From a virus, in the IMG/VR virus record IMGVR_UViG_3300046616_000291, positions 1-51,378 of that record: a DNA stretch of 51,378 nt; one strand, written 5' to 3'. A model generated the notes under the pieces. That model was not told where the DNA came from. It saw nothing but the letters and a program-made list of their open reading frames with translations, and ran no database searches. Shown here piece after piece: positions 1 through 5,660 of the stretch (positions within the stretch are counted from its first letter, which is position 1; every line of letters starts with the position of its first letter). The position numbers and the translations under genes are program-made.

Positions 1-127
1 CTGAACCGCCTTGCCATCATAATGTCATATCGAAGAGTGTGCACATCATTAGGCTTTAAAACCTTGTCACATTGCTTATCGAATTCATACAAATGATCAT
101 GGTCACTGCAACATCTTAAATATTGTT
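1..127. repeat. Terminal direct repeat, left copy
   Basis: The first 127 bases are identical to 51252-51378. A 127-base exact overlap is what an assembler leaves when it closes a circular or terminally redundant genome with a k-mer of that size, so it is better read as an assembly overlap than as a biological terminal repeat. The gene crossing the join (215 to 1, continuing at 51251 to 51161) is open throughout, which supports closure. Confidence 0.95.
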
Positions 128-215
128 CCAATAACTCAAACCTTTGTATTTGAGCATCACGCTCCCTCCTTTTTAAAGTCCAAAGAAGGCGTAGTATTCT
201 GAATGGGTTTTTCAT
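1..215 (-). CDS. Hypothetical protein, N-terminal part; continues across the genome join
   Basis: Starting at the ATG at 215-213 the frame is open to base 1 and continues, through the circular join, at 51251 down to a stop at 51161-51163, giving 101 residues in total. The start overlaps the stop of the upstream gene as ATGA, implying translational coupling. The protein begins MKNPFRILRLLWTLKRRERD and is rich in Arg, Lys, Glu and His, with several Cys (a CC pair near residue 35). I recognise no family. Confidence 0.75.
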   Translation of the reverse strand, partial: MKNPFRILRLLWTLKRRERDAQIQRFELLEQYLRCCSDHDHLYEFDKQCDKVLKPNDVHTLRYDIMMARRF

Positions 216-493
216 GGCTTGTGTGGTTTAGGTGAAGTAGTCATTCTCTTGTCTTTAGTAAATTTTCTGTGCTTTAAAGAATAGTTTACAGTTGGGTCAT
301 ATTTACTCTTTTCAATGAAATAATATTTAGATTGAACTGACATTGACTTTCCATATAGGCACTCGGTAATGGATGAAGCATATTTTAATTCAAGTGCCTT
401 TTTTGCTTCTTTTGCACTCAAATATTCGCCTATTAAATTCCCGTCTAAATCTAAACAGACAATCTCGGTTGCTTCTTTTCGGGCATATATCAT
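212..493 (-). CDS. NUMOD1-like DNA-binding domain protein
   Basis: This is a 93-residue protein. Residues about 10-60 (VCLDLDGNLIGEYLSAKEAK, then a short helix and SKYYFIEK) match the pattern of NUMOD1, a small DNA-binding repeat usually attached to HNH or GIY-YIG homing endonucleases. No nuclease domain is attached here, so it may be the leftover tail of such an enzyme or a free-standing DNA-binding protein. The C-terminus is basic. It is coupled to the next minus-strand gene by an ATGA overlap. The domain call comes from pattern recognition only. Confidence 0.6.
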   Translation of the reverse strand: MIYARKEATEIVCLDLDGNLIGEYLSAKEAKKALELKYASSITECLYGKSMSVQSKYYFIEKSKYDPTVNYSLKHRKFTKDKRMTTSPKPHKP

Positions 494-535
494 AAGTAAT
501 AAAGAGGGTTTATAATTAAGTAAAACAAAAGGGTG

Positions 536-718
536 CTACAGGCTAAATTGTTCCTGTAAGTGGGAGATAATTTCTTTTGCTTGTATCTCGTCAATATAAA
601 GAGATGGATCATTTTCAGGCACAAAGCACTCGACTTCAATTCTGTCTTGTCCATCCGTGTGTGTACTTATATCTGAAAAGGTTAATGCCCTTCCGGCAAA
701 AAATATTCCTAATGGCAT
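536..718 (-). CDS. Hypothetical protein, 60 aa
   Basis: A short acidic protein beginning MPLGIFFAGRALTF. It lies just downstream of the terminator at 745-799 and upstream of the NUMOD1-like gene. I see no recognisable motif and no clear promoter in the 27 bases between terminator and start. It could be translated from read-through transcripts. Confidence 0.5.
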   Translation of the reverse strand: MPLGIFFAGRALTFSDISTHTDGQDRIEVECFVPENDPSLYIDEIQAKEIISHLQEQFSL

Positions 719-744
719 AATACTTGAGTTTATAGGGTGGGGTT

Positions 745-799
745 AAAAAAGAAAGGGTGGATGCATCACTACATCTTACATGGATTCCCACCACCCTTT
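745..799 (-). terminator. Rho-independent terminator, minus strand
   Basis: Perfect 9-base arms AAAGGGTGG (752-760) and CCACCCTTT (791-799) are separated by 30 bases. Read on the minus strand, the stem is followed directly by CTTTTTT (751-745). The T tract on this side only gives the direction: it ends transcripts coming leftward from the promoter at 1511-1542. The loop is long for a terminator, but the stem plus U tract is convincing. Confidence 0.7.
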
Positions 800-808
800 G
801 CTGTATTT

Positions 809-903
809 ATGGTGAACTTTGAGGATGATTCGTGCGACAACACATGCGGATCGTTACTCTTTTCCTTCGTTCCTCTCTGTGAGTATCAGATTTAGTTCAC
901 CAT
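809..903. repeat. 10-base inverted repeat in the non-coding region
   Basis: ATGGTGAACT (809-818) and AGTTCACCAT (894-903) are perfectly complementary, with 75 bases between them. The enclosed sequence holds a smaller imperfect hairpin (GATTCGTG with TGCGGATC). In RNA this would form a long closing stem. Confidence 0.7.
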
Positions 904-1242
904 GTATTATAGAAGCAGTTCTTCTTTCATAATTTACCTGGATCATAGTCCATCTGCTGAATATTTATTTCCTGTACATTCTTTGTTTGTATATTTCCCC
1001 CTTTGCGCAACTCGGTATATACTTTTTAGTGCAGACAAGTCAATGCAGCTATACCTATGCCATTCATCCTAAGGAGGAGCGTTCATACGCAAATGCGAGC
1101 GTAGTATTTCAAAGAACTTAAAGGGCATACATTCGTCACGTCCGATTTATCGGTCAAATTTTCATACCCTTATTTTTACTGATTTTGAAGCCGGAGGATC
1201 AATTGCAGATCCGGGTTTATGTGATAACCCTCAAAACAAACC

Positions 1243-1273
1243 GCATTCAGGGAACTCTACGAAAACTGAATGC
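1243..1273. repeat. 8-base inverted repeat hairpin in the non-coding region
   Basis: GCATTCAG (1243-1250) and CTGAATGC (1266-1273) are perfect arms around a 15-base loop. On the minus-strand RNA the stem can extend by further G-U pairs. Two copies of CTTTAAACCCT (1280-1290 and 1307-1317) lie next to it. Confidence 0.65.
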
Positions 1274-1344
1274 AACGGGCTTTAAACCCTTGTCCGACTA
1301 TCCACTCTTTAAACCCTAATCAAACCTTCTTTAATCTGAATATT

Positions 1345-1494
1345 TTAATTAGCAGCGTATCTTTTTATGTAATCCGCAATCTTGGCAGATAAGGAATGTC
1401 TTTTTTGATATGCTTTTTCTCTTGCCTGATCAAGTATTTCCTTATCTATTCTGAACGTTCCAACAACCTTTGGTATTTTCTTTTCTCGTTTCAT
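1345..1494 (-). CDS. Ribbon-helix-helix type regulator, 49 aa
   Basis: The short gene encodes MKREKKIPKVVGTFRIDKEI, then a helical stretch and the end KIADYIKRYAAN. A basic N-terminus, one short beta strand (VVGTFRID) and two predicted helices fit the CopG/Arc ribbon-helix-helix fold of small DNA-binding dimers. An in-frame ATG at 1500 would add Met-Lys. It lies right behind a strong promoter whose spacer contains a near-perfect palindrome (1524-1538), so autoregulation is likely. Downstream is the structured non-coding stretch. Confidence 0.65.
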   Translation of the reverse strand: MKREKKIPKVVGTFRIDKEILDQAREKAYQKRHSLSAKIADYIKRYAAN

Positions 1495-1510
1495 TTTCAT
1501 TAAGTTTTAT

Positions 1511-1542
1511 CAAAGATAAACATGTGATACGGTATTACCAAA
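1511..1542 (-). promoter_or_regulatory. Bacteroidota-type promoter with embedded operator
   Basis: On the minus strand TTTG (1542-1539), a 20-base spacer and TATCTTTG (1518-1511) match the Bacteroidota -33/-7 consensus exactly. The spacer contains GTGATACGGTATTAC (1524-1538), a palindrome with six of seven pairs matching, well placed for a repressor to block RNA polymerase. The same arrangement recurs at 38912-38943. Confidence 0.75.
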
Positions 1543-1553
1543 TTAATTTCAAT

Positions 1554-1724
1554 TTATTTTTCAGGATTTAAAATATCTTCAACTTCACTGGTTATATTGG
1601 CTAACATTAATTGTGTTTCAAGCTTCCAAATATAAGCAGAAAGTTTGTTTAAAGCATTGAGTCTGGCAAGCATATCATCGGAAATTGCTTTATCGAATAG
1701 GTCTATCTTTTCTTCTGTAGTCAT
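1554..1724 (-). CDS. Hypothetical protein, 56 aa
   Basis: A small helical protein beginning MTTEEKIDLFDKAISDDMLA and ending ILNPEK. It starts at the ATG at 1724-1722 and follows the 1727-1945 gene by two bases. The heptad-like spacing of Leu and Ile suggests a short coiled coil. No function can be assigned. Confidence 0.6.
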   Translation of the reverse strand: MTTEEKIDLFDKAISDDMLARLNALNKLSAYIWKLETQLMLANITSEVEDILNPEK

Positions 1725-1726
1725 GG

Positions 1727-1945
1727 TTAGAGTTTAAAATGATCTTTAATGCTTTTTTCAATCCTATCGAATGCTATGCGTTTACTTGCCTCCCAATATC
1801 CTTCCTGAAACTCGGCCATTTTACCATCCTTATAAACCGATACGAATACCCACCTATATCCATTCTCTCCCCTTGAGTTTTTATAAGATATGAGGTCTAT
1901 CTTGTGCCATTTAAGCAAAAGTCCTATTTCTTTTTTTATGGTCAT
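1727..1945 (-). CDS. Hypothetical protein, 72 aa
   Basis: The preferred start is the ATG giving MTIKKEIGLLLKWHKIDLIS, which has AGAGA a few bases upstream and begins ten bases after the previous stop. A longer start at 1969 would overlap the previous gene. Aromatic-rich strands (GYRWVFVSVYKDGKMAEF) followed by a helix (ASKRIAFDRIEKSIKDHF) suggest a small alpha/beta fold. Family unknown. Confidence 0.6.
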   Translation of the reverse strand: MTIKKEIGLLLKWHKIDLISYKNSRGENGYRWVFVSVYKDGKMAEFQEGYWEASKRIAFDRIEKSIKDHFKL

Positions 1946-1955
1946 GTCTCTAAAT

Positions 1956-2399
1956 TTAAATATGAGCATTAATAAATCTACCTTCTATAATATCCAGCAA
2001 TGCTTCTTTGAATATTCCGGTGTAGATAGAGTGTTCAGATACTTTTTTATGGTGGTTATCCAAAAAATATTCTCTGGTCAAGAAAGGTTGTTCAAGCTCT
2101 TGTATGTCCTTCAAAAAGTGCTTCAACTCCATGTTGATATCAGAATCGTTTTCCCGATAGATCATTACCCACCATTCACCGTATTCAAAAGTACATCCCA
2201 TTTTATCAGCCAACTCTTCAAAGGATATAAACTTAAAAGTACTGGCAGTTTTATCGAATGTTTGCGCTTCGTTATCTACTAAGTTTTGAGCAGTAACAAT
2301 TATTCGTTTAAGGGTGTAATTAATTGAATATTCCAGGTCATCAGGATCAAAGCGATGGGTGAAGCTCATGTTTTCGGGTTGAATATTAGGTGTGCTCAT
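1956..2399 (-). CDS. Hypothetical protein, 147 aa
   Basis: The start MSTPNIQPENM is preferred because it follows the upstream stop by five bases; a longer start at 2420 overlaps that gene. The protein is acidic and mostly helical, with no motif I recognise. It is part of the leftward operon 1554-2912. Confidence 0.6.
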   Translation of the reverse strand: MSTPNIQPENMSFTHRFDPDDLEYSINYTLKRIIVTAQNLVDNEAQTFDKTASTFKFISFEELADKMGCTFEYGEWWVMIYRENDSDINMELKHFLKDIQELEQPFLTREYFLDNHHKKVSEHSIYTGIFKEALLDIIEGRFINAHI

Positions 2400-2404
2400 G
2401 GTTT

Positions 2405-2710
2405 TTAATTTGCGCAACAAAATGCAGGTTCTTTAATTTGTGAAAAAGTTACTTCTTTAAATGAATCTTCCTGAATAGGGATAAACATATCAGAAGAAAA
2501 AAATAATGTGTCTCTATCAGGCAAATAAATATCGCACTTTGTGCATCCGTTTCTTGTACCTCCCTTAAAAATGCCAACATCTAATAACAAAGTATGGCAC
2601 TTACATAAACACATAGTTAAATCTTTTACCAAAAAAGTATCCCCTTTTCTGAATTTACCTTGCGAGTGATCTTTAATTGCTATTACTTGCATTCCTATTT
2701 CAAATCTCAT
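2405..2710 (-). CDS. Hypothetical Cys-rich protein, 101 aa
   Basis: It begins MRFEIGMQVIAIKDHSQGKF, like small beta-barrel (SH3-like) phage proteins with a GxxVxAIKDHSxGxFKKGD pattern. A central CLCKCH stretch, a later CTKC and a terminal CC could bind a metal. It overlaps the XRE repressor gene upstream by 11 bases, so the two are probably co-translated. Function unknown. Confidence 0.6.
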   Translation of the reverse strand: MRFEIGMQVIAIKDHSQGKFRKGDTFLVKDLTMCLCKCHTLLLDVGIFKGGTRNGCTKCDIYLPDRDTLFFSSDMFIPIQEDSFKEVTFSQIKEPAFCCAN

Positions 2711-2912
2711 TGTTAATATTTTTAGTTGGGATTAATTTAATTTCTACTGAAAGAACTATGCAAAGTTTACTTAGTGTATCAAGGGATGGCTGTCTTTCTC
2801 CTTTTTCAATATAATAGTACATAGACTTTCCAATTCCGCAGCTTTCACAAATGTTTTTCGTAGATAATTTTAGTTGCTTCCGGCGTTCTCTGATCTCTTT
2901 TGATAAATCCAT
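2700..2912 (-). CDS. XRE-family helix-turn-helix regulator
   Basis: The 70-residue protein from MDLSKEIRERRKQLKLSTKN carries a compact HTH_3/XRE domain: helix 1 KEIRERRKQLKL, turn-recognition segment NICESCGIGKSMYYYIEKGE, then PSLDTLSKLCIVL. The start is set at 2912, because an upstream TTG at 2960 would overlap the TAAATTTG promoter box. It is transcribed away from the antirepressor at 3211 and may be the repressor that the antirepressor counters. A repressor role is inferred from fold and position. Confidence 0.75.
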   Translation of the reverse strand: MDLSKEIRERRKQLKLSTKNICESCGIGKSMYYYIEKGERQPSLDTLSKLCIVLSVEIKLIPTKNINNEI

Positions 2913-2957
2913 TTCCTGATTTGTTTTAACAAAGATATCCACTCTGTGTGTAATAAC

Positions 2958-2965
2958 CAAATTTA
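2958..2965 (-). promoter_or_regulatory. Candidate -7 promoter element for the XRE gene
   Basis: TAAATTTG on the minus strand matches TAnnTTTG. No good -33 element is seen at the expected distance, so the promoter may be weak or activator dependent. It would give a leader of about 40 bases. Confidence 0.4.
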
Positions 2966-3073
2966 TTTTCCATTCTTTCCCATATTTATATTGAAAGCCT
3001 TACTGATAGCGGAAAGAAATTTTATTCCATGGTATTTTATTCACCCATTCAAAATATATTTTCTCCTTTTCTC

Positions 3074-3102
3074 TTGTTTAATTGAAAAAGATATTACATT
3101 TG
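3074..3102 (+). promoter_or_regulatory. Promoter for the antirepressor operon
   Basis: TTG (3074-3076), an 18-base spacer and TACATTTG (3095-3102) fit the Bacteroidota consensus. Transcription would start near 3107, leaving an untranslated leader of about 100 bases before the ATG at 3211. Confidence 0.6.
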
Positions 3103-3110
3103 TAAGAATA

Positions 3111-3175
3111 GTTGCGGTCTGACAATATGCAACAGAAACTAACTTGCCGGATTATCAAAGTAGAGAAGTCAGACC
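3111..3175 (+). promoter_or_regulatory. Antirepressor 5' leader with inverted repeats
   Basis: GGTCTGAC (3116-3123) is perfectly complementary to GTCAGACC (3168-3175). GTTGC (3111-3115) is complementary to GCAAC (3129-3133), so its loop contains the first arm of the larger pair. The two pairings could be alternatives. This may be an RNA switch, a protein-binding site or a DNA operator. Confidence 0.4.
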
Positions 3176-3210
3176 CTTTACAGCGATAGTTCGGCATTTC
3201 TTTTTTCATA

Positions 3211-3888
3211 ATGGATGAATTGATTAAAATACGGGTTAATGGTAACGGCGAACAATCGGTAAGCGCCAAACATTTGTTCCTTTTCCTTGGATTTGATAAA
3301 AGTAACTGGAAAAGGTGGAGTACTAAAAACATTATCAAAAACCAATTCGCCGCGGAGGGCATTGATTGGGTAGGGTTCGTCAATAAGACGAACGGTAATG
3401 AAACATCTGATTATGTGCTGTCACTTGATTTTGCTAAGAGATTATCAATGTTGGCAAAGACAACTCAAGGCGATCAGGCGAGAACATATTTCTTGCAATG
3501 CGAAAGGGATATGAACAAAACCCATGAGCTTACGCCATTGCAAATTGCTCAACGCTTGGTTCAGCTTGAAGAGGAAAGGCTATTGAACGCTCCAAAGGTA
3601 GAATACTTCGATCAGGTAATGCAATCTGATTCTTTACTCGCTACTACTGCAATTGCCGCCTTGCTCAATATGAGTGCGATTACTCTAAACAAGAGGCTTA
3701 AAGAATCGGGTATTCAACATCGGGTAAATAGTCGTTGGGTACTGACAGTCAAATACATGGGCAAAGGATTTACAAAGGACAAGACGGTAGTTTATAAAAC
3801 GGATGATGATGGCACTACCCATACCAACACGACAATGTACTGGACAGAATTAGGGAAACAATTTTTATTAACTCATTTTAAACCGTAA
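3211..3888 (+). CDS. Phage antirepressor (AntA/AntB + KilAC)
   Basis: The 225-residue protein has two parts. Residues about 14-95 match the AntA/AntB domain (VSAKHLFLFLGFDKSNWKRW, then DYVLSLDFAKRLSMLAKTTQ and QARTYFLQCERDM). Residues about 125-222 match the KilAC DNA-binding domain (LLNMSAITLNKRLKESGIQ, WVLTVKYMGKGFTKDKT, WTELGKQFLLTHF). Antirepressors of this family lift lysogenic repression by binding the repressor or DNA. It is the first gene of the rightward operon opposite an XRE gene, which fits that role. Length is normal for the family. Confidence 0.88.
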   Translation: MDELIKIRVNGNGEQSVSAKHLFLFLGFDKSNWKRWSTKNIIKNQFAAEGIDWVGFVNKTNGNETSDYVLSLDFAKRLSMLAKTTQGDQARTYFLQCERDMNKTHELTPLQIAQRLVQLEEERLLNAPKVEYFDQVMQSDSLLATTAIAALLNMSAITLNKRLKESGIQHRVNSRWVLTVKYMGKGFTKDKTVVYKTDDDGTTHTNTTMYWTELGKQFLLTHFKP

Positions 3889-3891
3889 TAA

Positions 3892-4119
3892 ATGAAATAC
3901 TTAATACTATTGGCGTTTATTGTTTCTTCATGTAATGAAAATATAAAAAAACCAATTAAAGATGTAAATGAGAAATCCCCACAAGAAACAAAAGGGAAAT
4001 ATAGCATATACATTCAAATTATAGACTCTTGCGAATATATAATTGTAGATAAGGAATATTTGCGTGAAGGATCAATATCGATAACCCATAAGGCAAATTG
4101 TAAAAACCACCTAAAATGA
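3892..4119 (+). CDS. Small predicted lipoprotein
   Basis: The N-terminus MKYLILLAFIVSSC is a lipoprotein signal with Cys 14 as the likely lipidated residue. The mature part of about 60 residues has two more Cys (DSCEYI and KANCKNH), which could form a disulfide in the periplasm. Phage lipoproteins encoded next to repressor/antirepressor genes sometimes act in superinfection exclusion, but that is inference from position. It is coupled to the next gene by an ATGA overlap. Confidence 0.65.
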   Translation: MKYLILLAFIVSSCNENIKKPIKDVNEKSPQETKGKYSIYIQIIDSCEYIIVDKEYLREGSISITHKANCKNHLK

Positions 4120-4337
4120 CCAACCAACAAAAAGTACTAAAGCTATATCCTAATGCTATTTGCAAGCATATGATGTCCGTAATACACGGTAGCCGTTATT
4201 ACATTCATGTTCCCGTAGAACCCAACGCAATAACCATGAGAATGCACAAAACAGAAGACCTTGCATGGGATTGGGCATACAGGAACTACTGTTCTGATCA
4301 GGTGGATATTAACCTTTCGGATATTGCTAACTTTTAA
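4116..4337 (+). CDS. Hypothetical protein, 73 aa
   Basis: Last gene of the antirepressor operon, followed by a strong terminator (4362-4399). It contains several His and aromatic residues (HGSRYYIHVPVEP, DLAWDWAYRNYC). It resembles the 34792-35007 protein in its opening (KLYPNAIC against KKFPMAYC) and in its later AWxxAY segment, so both may belong to one small phage family of unknown function. Confidence 0.55.
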   Translation: MTNQQKVLKLYPNAICKHMMSVIHGSRYYIHVPVEPNAITMRMHKTEDLAWDWAYRNYCSDQVDINLSDIANF

Positions 4338-4361
4338 AACCATATAAATAATCCCAAAACA

Positions 4362-4399
4362 AAAAATAGTCGTACAATTAACTTTGTATGGCTATTTTT
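4362..4399 (+). terminator. Rho-independent terminator, probably bidirectional
   Basis: A 16-pair stem is formed by 4362-4377 and 4384-4399, with two G-U pairs, a TTAACT loop and an A run before / T run after the stem. It closes the antirepressor operon. The late promoter box begins two bases beyond the stem. Confidence 0.8.
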
Positions 4400-4400
4400 G

Positions 4401-4408
4401 TATCTTTG
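4401..4408 (+). promoter_or_regulatory. Candidate late promoter -7 element
   Basis: TATCTTTG matches TAnnTTTG and lies 20 bases before the ATG at 4428. TTTG at 4383-4386 is too close to be a standard -33 element, so late expression may need an activator. The whole upstream part of the promoter lies inside the terminator hairpin. Confidence 0.5.
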
Positions 4409-4427
4409 AGTACTAAACAAAATATAA

Positions 4428-4745
4428 ATGTCAAGAAGTTTAATTACAACAACCGGAACAAGTCCTGTAATTATATACATGAATAACAGCGACTATATAA
4501 TAAACACTGATGGGTCATGTATAGCATATCTGCCGAACCCAGCAGAAGCGCCTATTGGGTATGAATTGACTATATTTGGAGCAGATGACACAACACAAGG
4601 AGAGACATTTGTTAACTGTATCCAAGGTACTACAAGCGATTTTAGATTTGATGGTGTACACCTACAGACCGTCTACATTCCATCATTAAAGTCTGCTACG
4701 TTCAAAAACCTGGGCAATACCTGGGCAGTCGTGTCAAAAGGATAG
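4428..4745 (+). CDS. Small beta-rich protein, possibly virion-associated, 105 aa
   Basis: First gene of the late operon. The sequence is beta-rich and short of charge (ITTTGTSPVIIYMN, TVYIPSLKSATFKNLG, NTWAVVSKG) and resembles the C-terminal folds of phage fibres, where FxNLGxTWxVV patterns are common. No specific family is recognised. Position before the terminase fits a minor structural protein or a decoration component. Confidence 0.5.
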   Translation: MSRSLITTTGTSPVIIYMNNSDYIINTDGSCIAYLPNPAEAPIGYELTIFGADDTTQGETFVNCIQGTTSDFRFDGVHLQTVYIPSLKSATFKNLGNTWAVVSKG

Positions 4746-4815
4746 AATAAGCAAAATTTAAACAACAAAGGGTTCAATATCAGGATTGAAATACTTAAAT
4801 TGAAAACTAAATATT

Positions 4816-5562
4816 ATGAGTGAAGAAACAGAAGTAAAGCTAACCGATAGGCAATCGCTTTTTTGTATTGAATATGTAAAGGATCTAAATGCAACACAGG
4901 CCGCAATACGTGCTGGATATAGTGTGGATTCTGCAAGATTCATAGGGCATGAAAACCTAACAAAGCCCTACATTAGACAAAACATTGATAATTACCTAAG
5001 AGGGAAGGTTATTTCAAGTGAGGAAACGGTAAAACTCATAAGTGATATAGCAAAAAGTAGCCTAAATGATTATCTTACAGTAAGAACAATAGAGAAAAGA
5101 CGTAAGGTCGTAAAACCTATTCAAGATAAGATTAATGAACTTGGCATTCAAATACAAAAGAAGCGCCGGCTACAAGAATTATCAGATTGGACAGAAGAAA
5201 GAAGTGATGAAAACTTCAAGGATATCACAAATATTGAAGAGCAGATATTAGAACTTCAAATAGAGTTAGAGTTCAATCCGGAAGCAACAATAATAGACTG
5301 GAGCGAACCTGAACTTGCTGAGACTACTGATATAGATATGGTTAAACTAGCTAAAGACAAGGAGCTGGGCAGGATTAAGTCACTGTCCTGGACTGAATCT
5401 GGATTGCCAAAGGTAGAACTGTATGCTGCTGATGCTGCTTTGGTGAACATGGCTAGAATACATGGTAAATTTGAAAAGGACAATGAACAAAGGCAACCCG
5501 TATCTGATTCCGATCGTGCCGCCAGAATTCAGGCTTTAAAGGCTAAAATGGATGAAATTTAA
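4816..5562 (+). CDS. terS: Terminase small subunit
   Basis: Residues 8-70 match the Terminase_2 family: LTDRQSLFCIEYVKDLNATQ, AAIRAGYS, then a helix ending YIRQNIDNYL. This DNA-binding HTH recognises the packaging site and recruits the large subunit. The middle (about 95-155) is a predicted coiled coil for oligomerisation, and the C-terminus (RAARIQALKAKMDEI) is the usual short helix that contacts the large subunit. It lies directly upstream of terL. Confidence 0.87.
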   Translation: MSEETEVKLTDRQSLFCIEYVKDLNATQAAIRAGYSVDSARFIGHENLTKPYIRQNIDNYLRGKVISSEETVKLISDIAKSSLNDYLTVRTIEKRRKVVKPIQDKINELGIQIQKKRRLQELSDWTEERSDENFKDITNIEEQILELQIELEFNPEATIIDWSEPELAETTDIDMVKLAKDKELGRIKSLSWTESGLPKVELYAADAALVNMARIHGKFEKDNEQRQPVSDSDRAARIQALKAKMDEI

Positions 5563-5660
5563 GAGTGATTTTAATATTACCTATTTATGCACCATAATTT
5601 TGTCTTCAACCGAGAAATTTTAGCATATTTACATATTAAATACCTTAAAAATAATAAAAC

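Larger units (their letters stand above)
745..1344 (-). ncRNA. Candidate large structured non-coding RNA (or 3' untranslated region)
   Basis: There is no open frame of note on either strand for about 600 bases, unusual in a genome that is otherwise packed. The stretch is bounded on the minus strand by a strong promoter (1511-1542) with only a 49-codon gene behind it, and by a terminator (745-799), so it should be transcribed. It is rich in inverted repeats: 809-818 with 894-903, 1243-1250 with 1266-1273, CCGAT/ATCGG at 1142-1153, GGATC/GATCC near 1196-1212, GGGTT/AACCC at 1213-1230, and TACGC/GCGTA near 1086-1103. AGGGTTTAAAG (minus strand) occurs twice. Phage-encoded large RNAs such as ROOL and GOLLD have this kind of size and context, but I cannot assign it to a class. 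It could instead be a replication origin or packaging region. Confidence 0.4.

Noticed and set aside
1-127. True direct terminal repeats of a linear phage genome
   Set aside because: 127 bases is a common assembler k-mer overlap, and a gene reads through the repeat in the closed form; real terminal repeats cannot be shown from this sequence alone.
740-800. tRNA or tmRNA 3' end (GGATTCCCACCA)
   Set aside because: No matching acceptor, D or anticodon arms can be built around it; the arms are better explained as a terminator stem.
1070-1103. Strong AAGGAGG with an ATG downstream on the plus strand
   Set aside because: The ATG is followed by a stop after three codons (ATG CGA GCG TAG), and no other start is suitably placed, so no gene follows.
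1890-2282. Plus-strand open frame of 130 codons
   Set aside because: It lies opposite two minus-strand genes, is Phe/Ile/Cys-rich with no start signal, and reads as the complement of real coding sequence.
3078-3383. Minus-strand open frame overlapping the antirepressor start
   Set aside because: It runs through the promoter and leader and into a well-supported gene on the other strand; no family resemblance.
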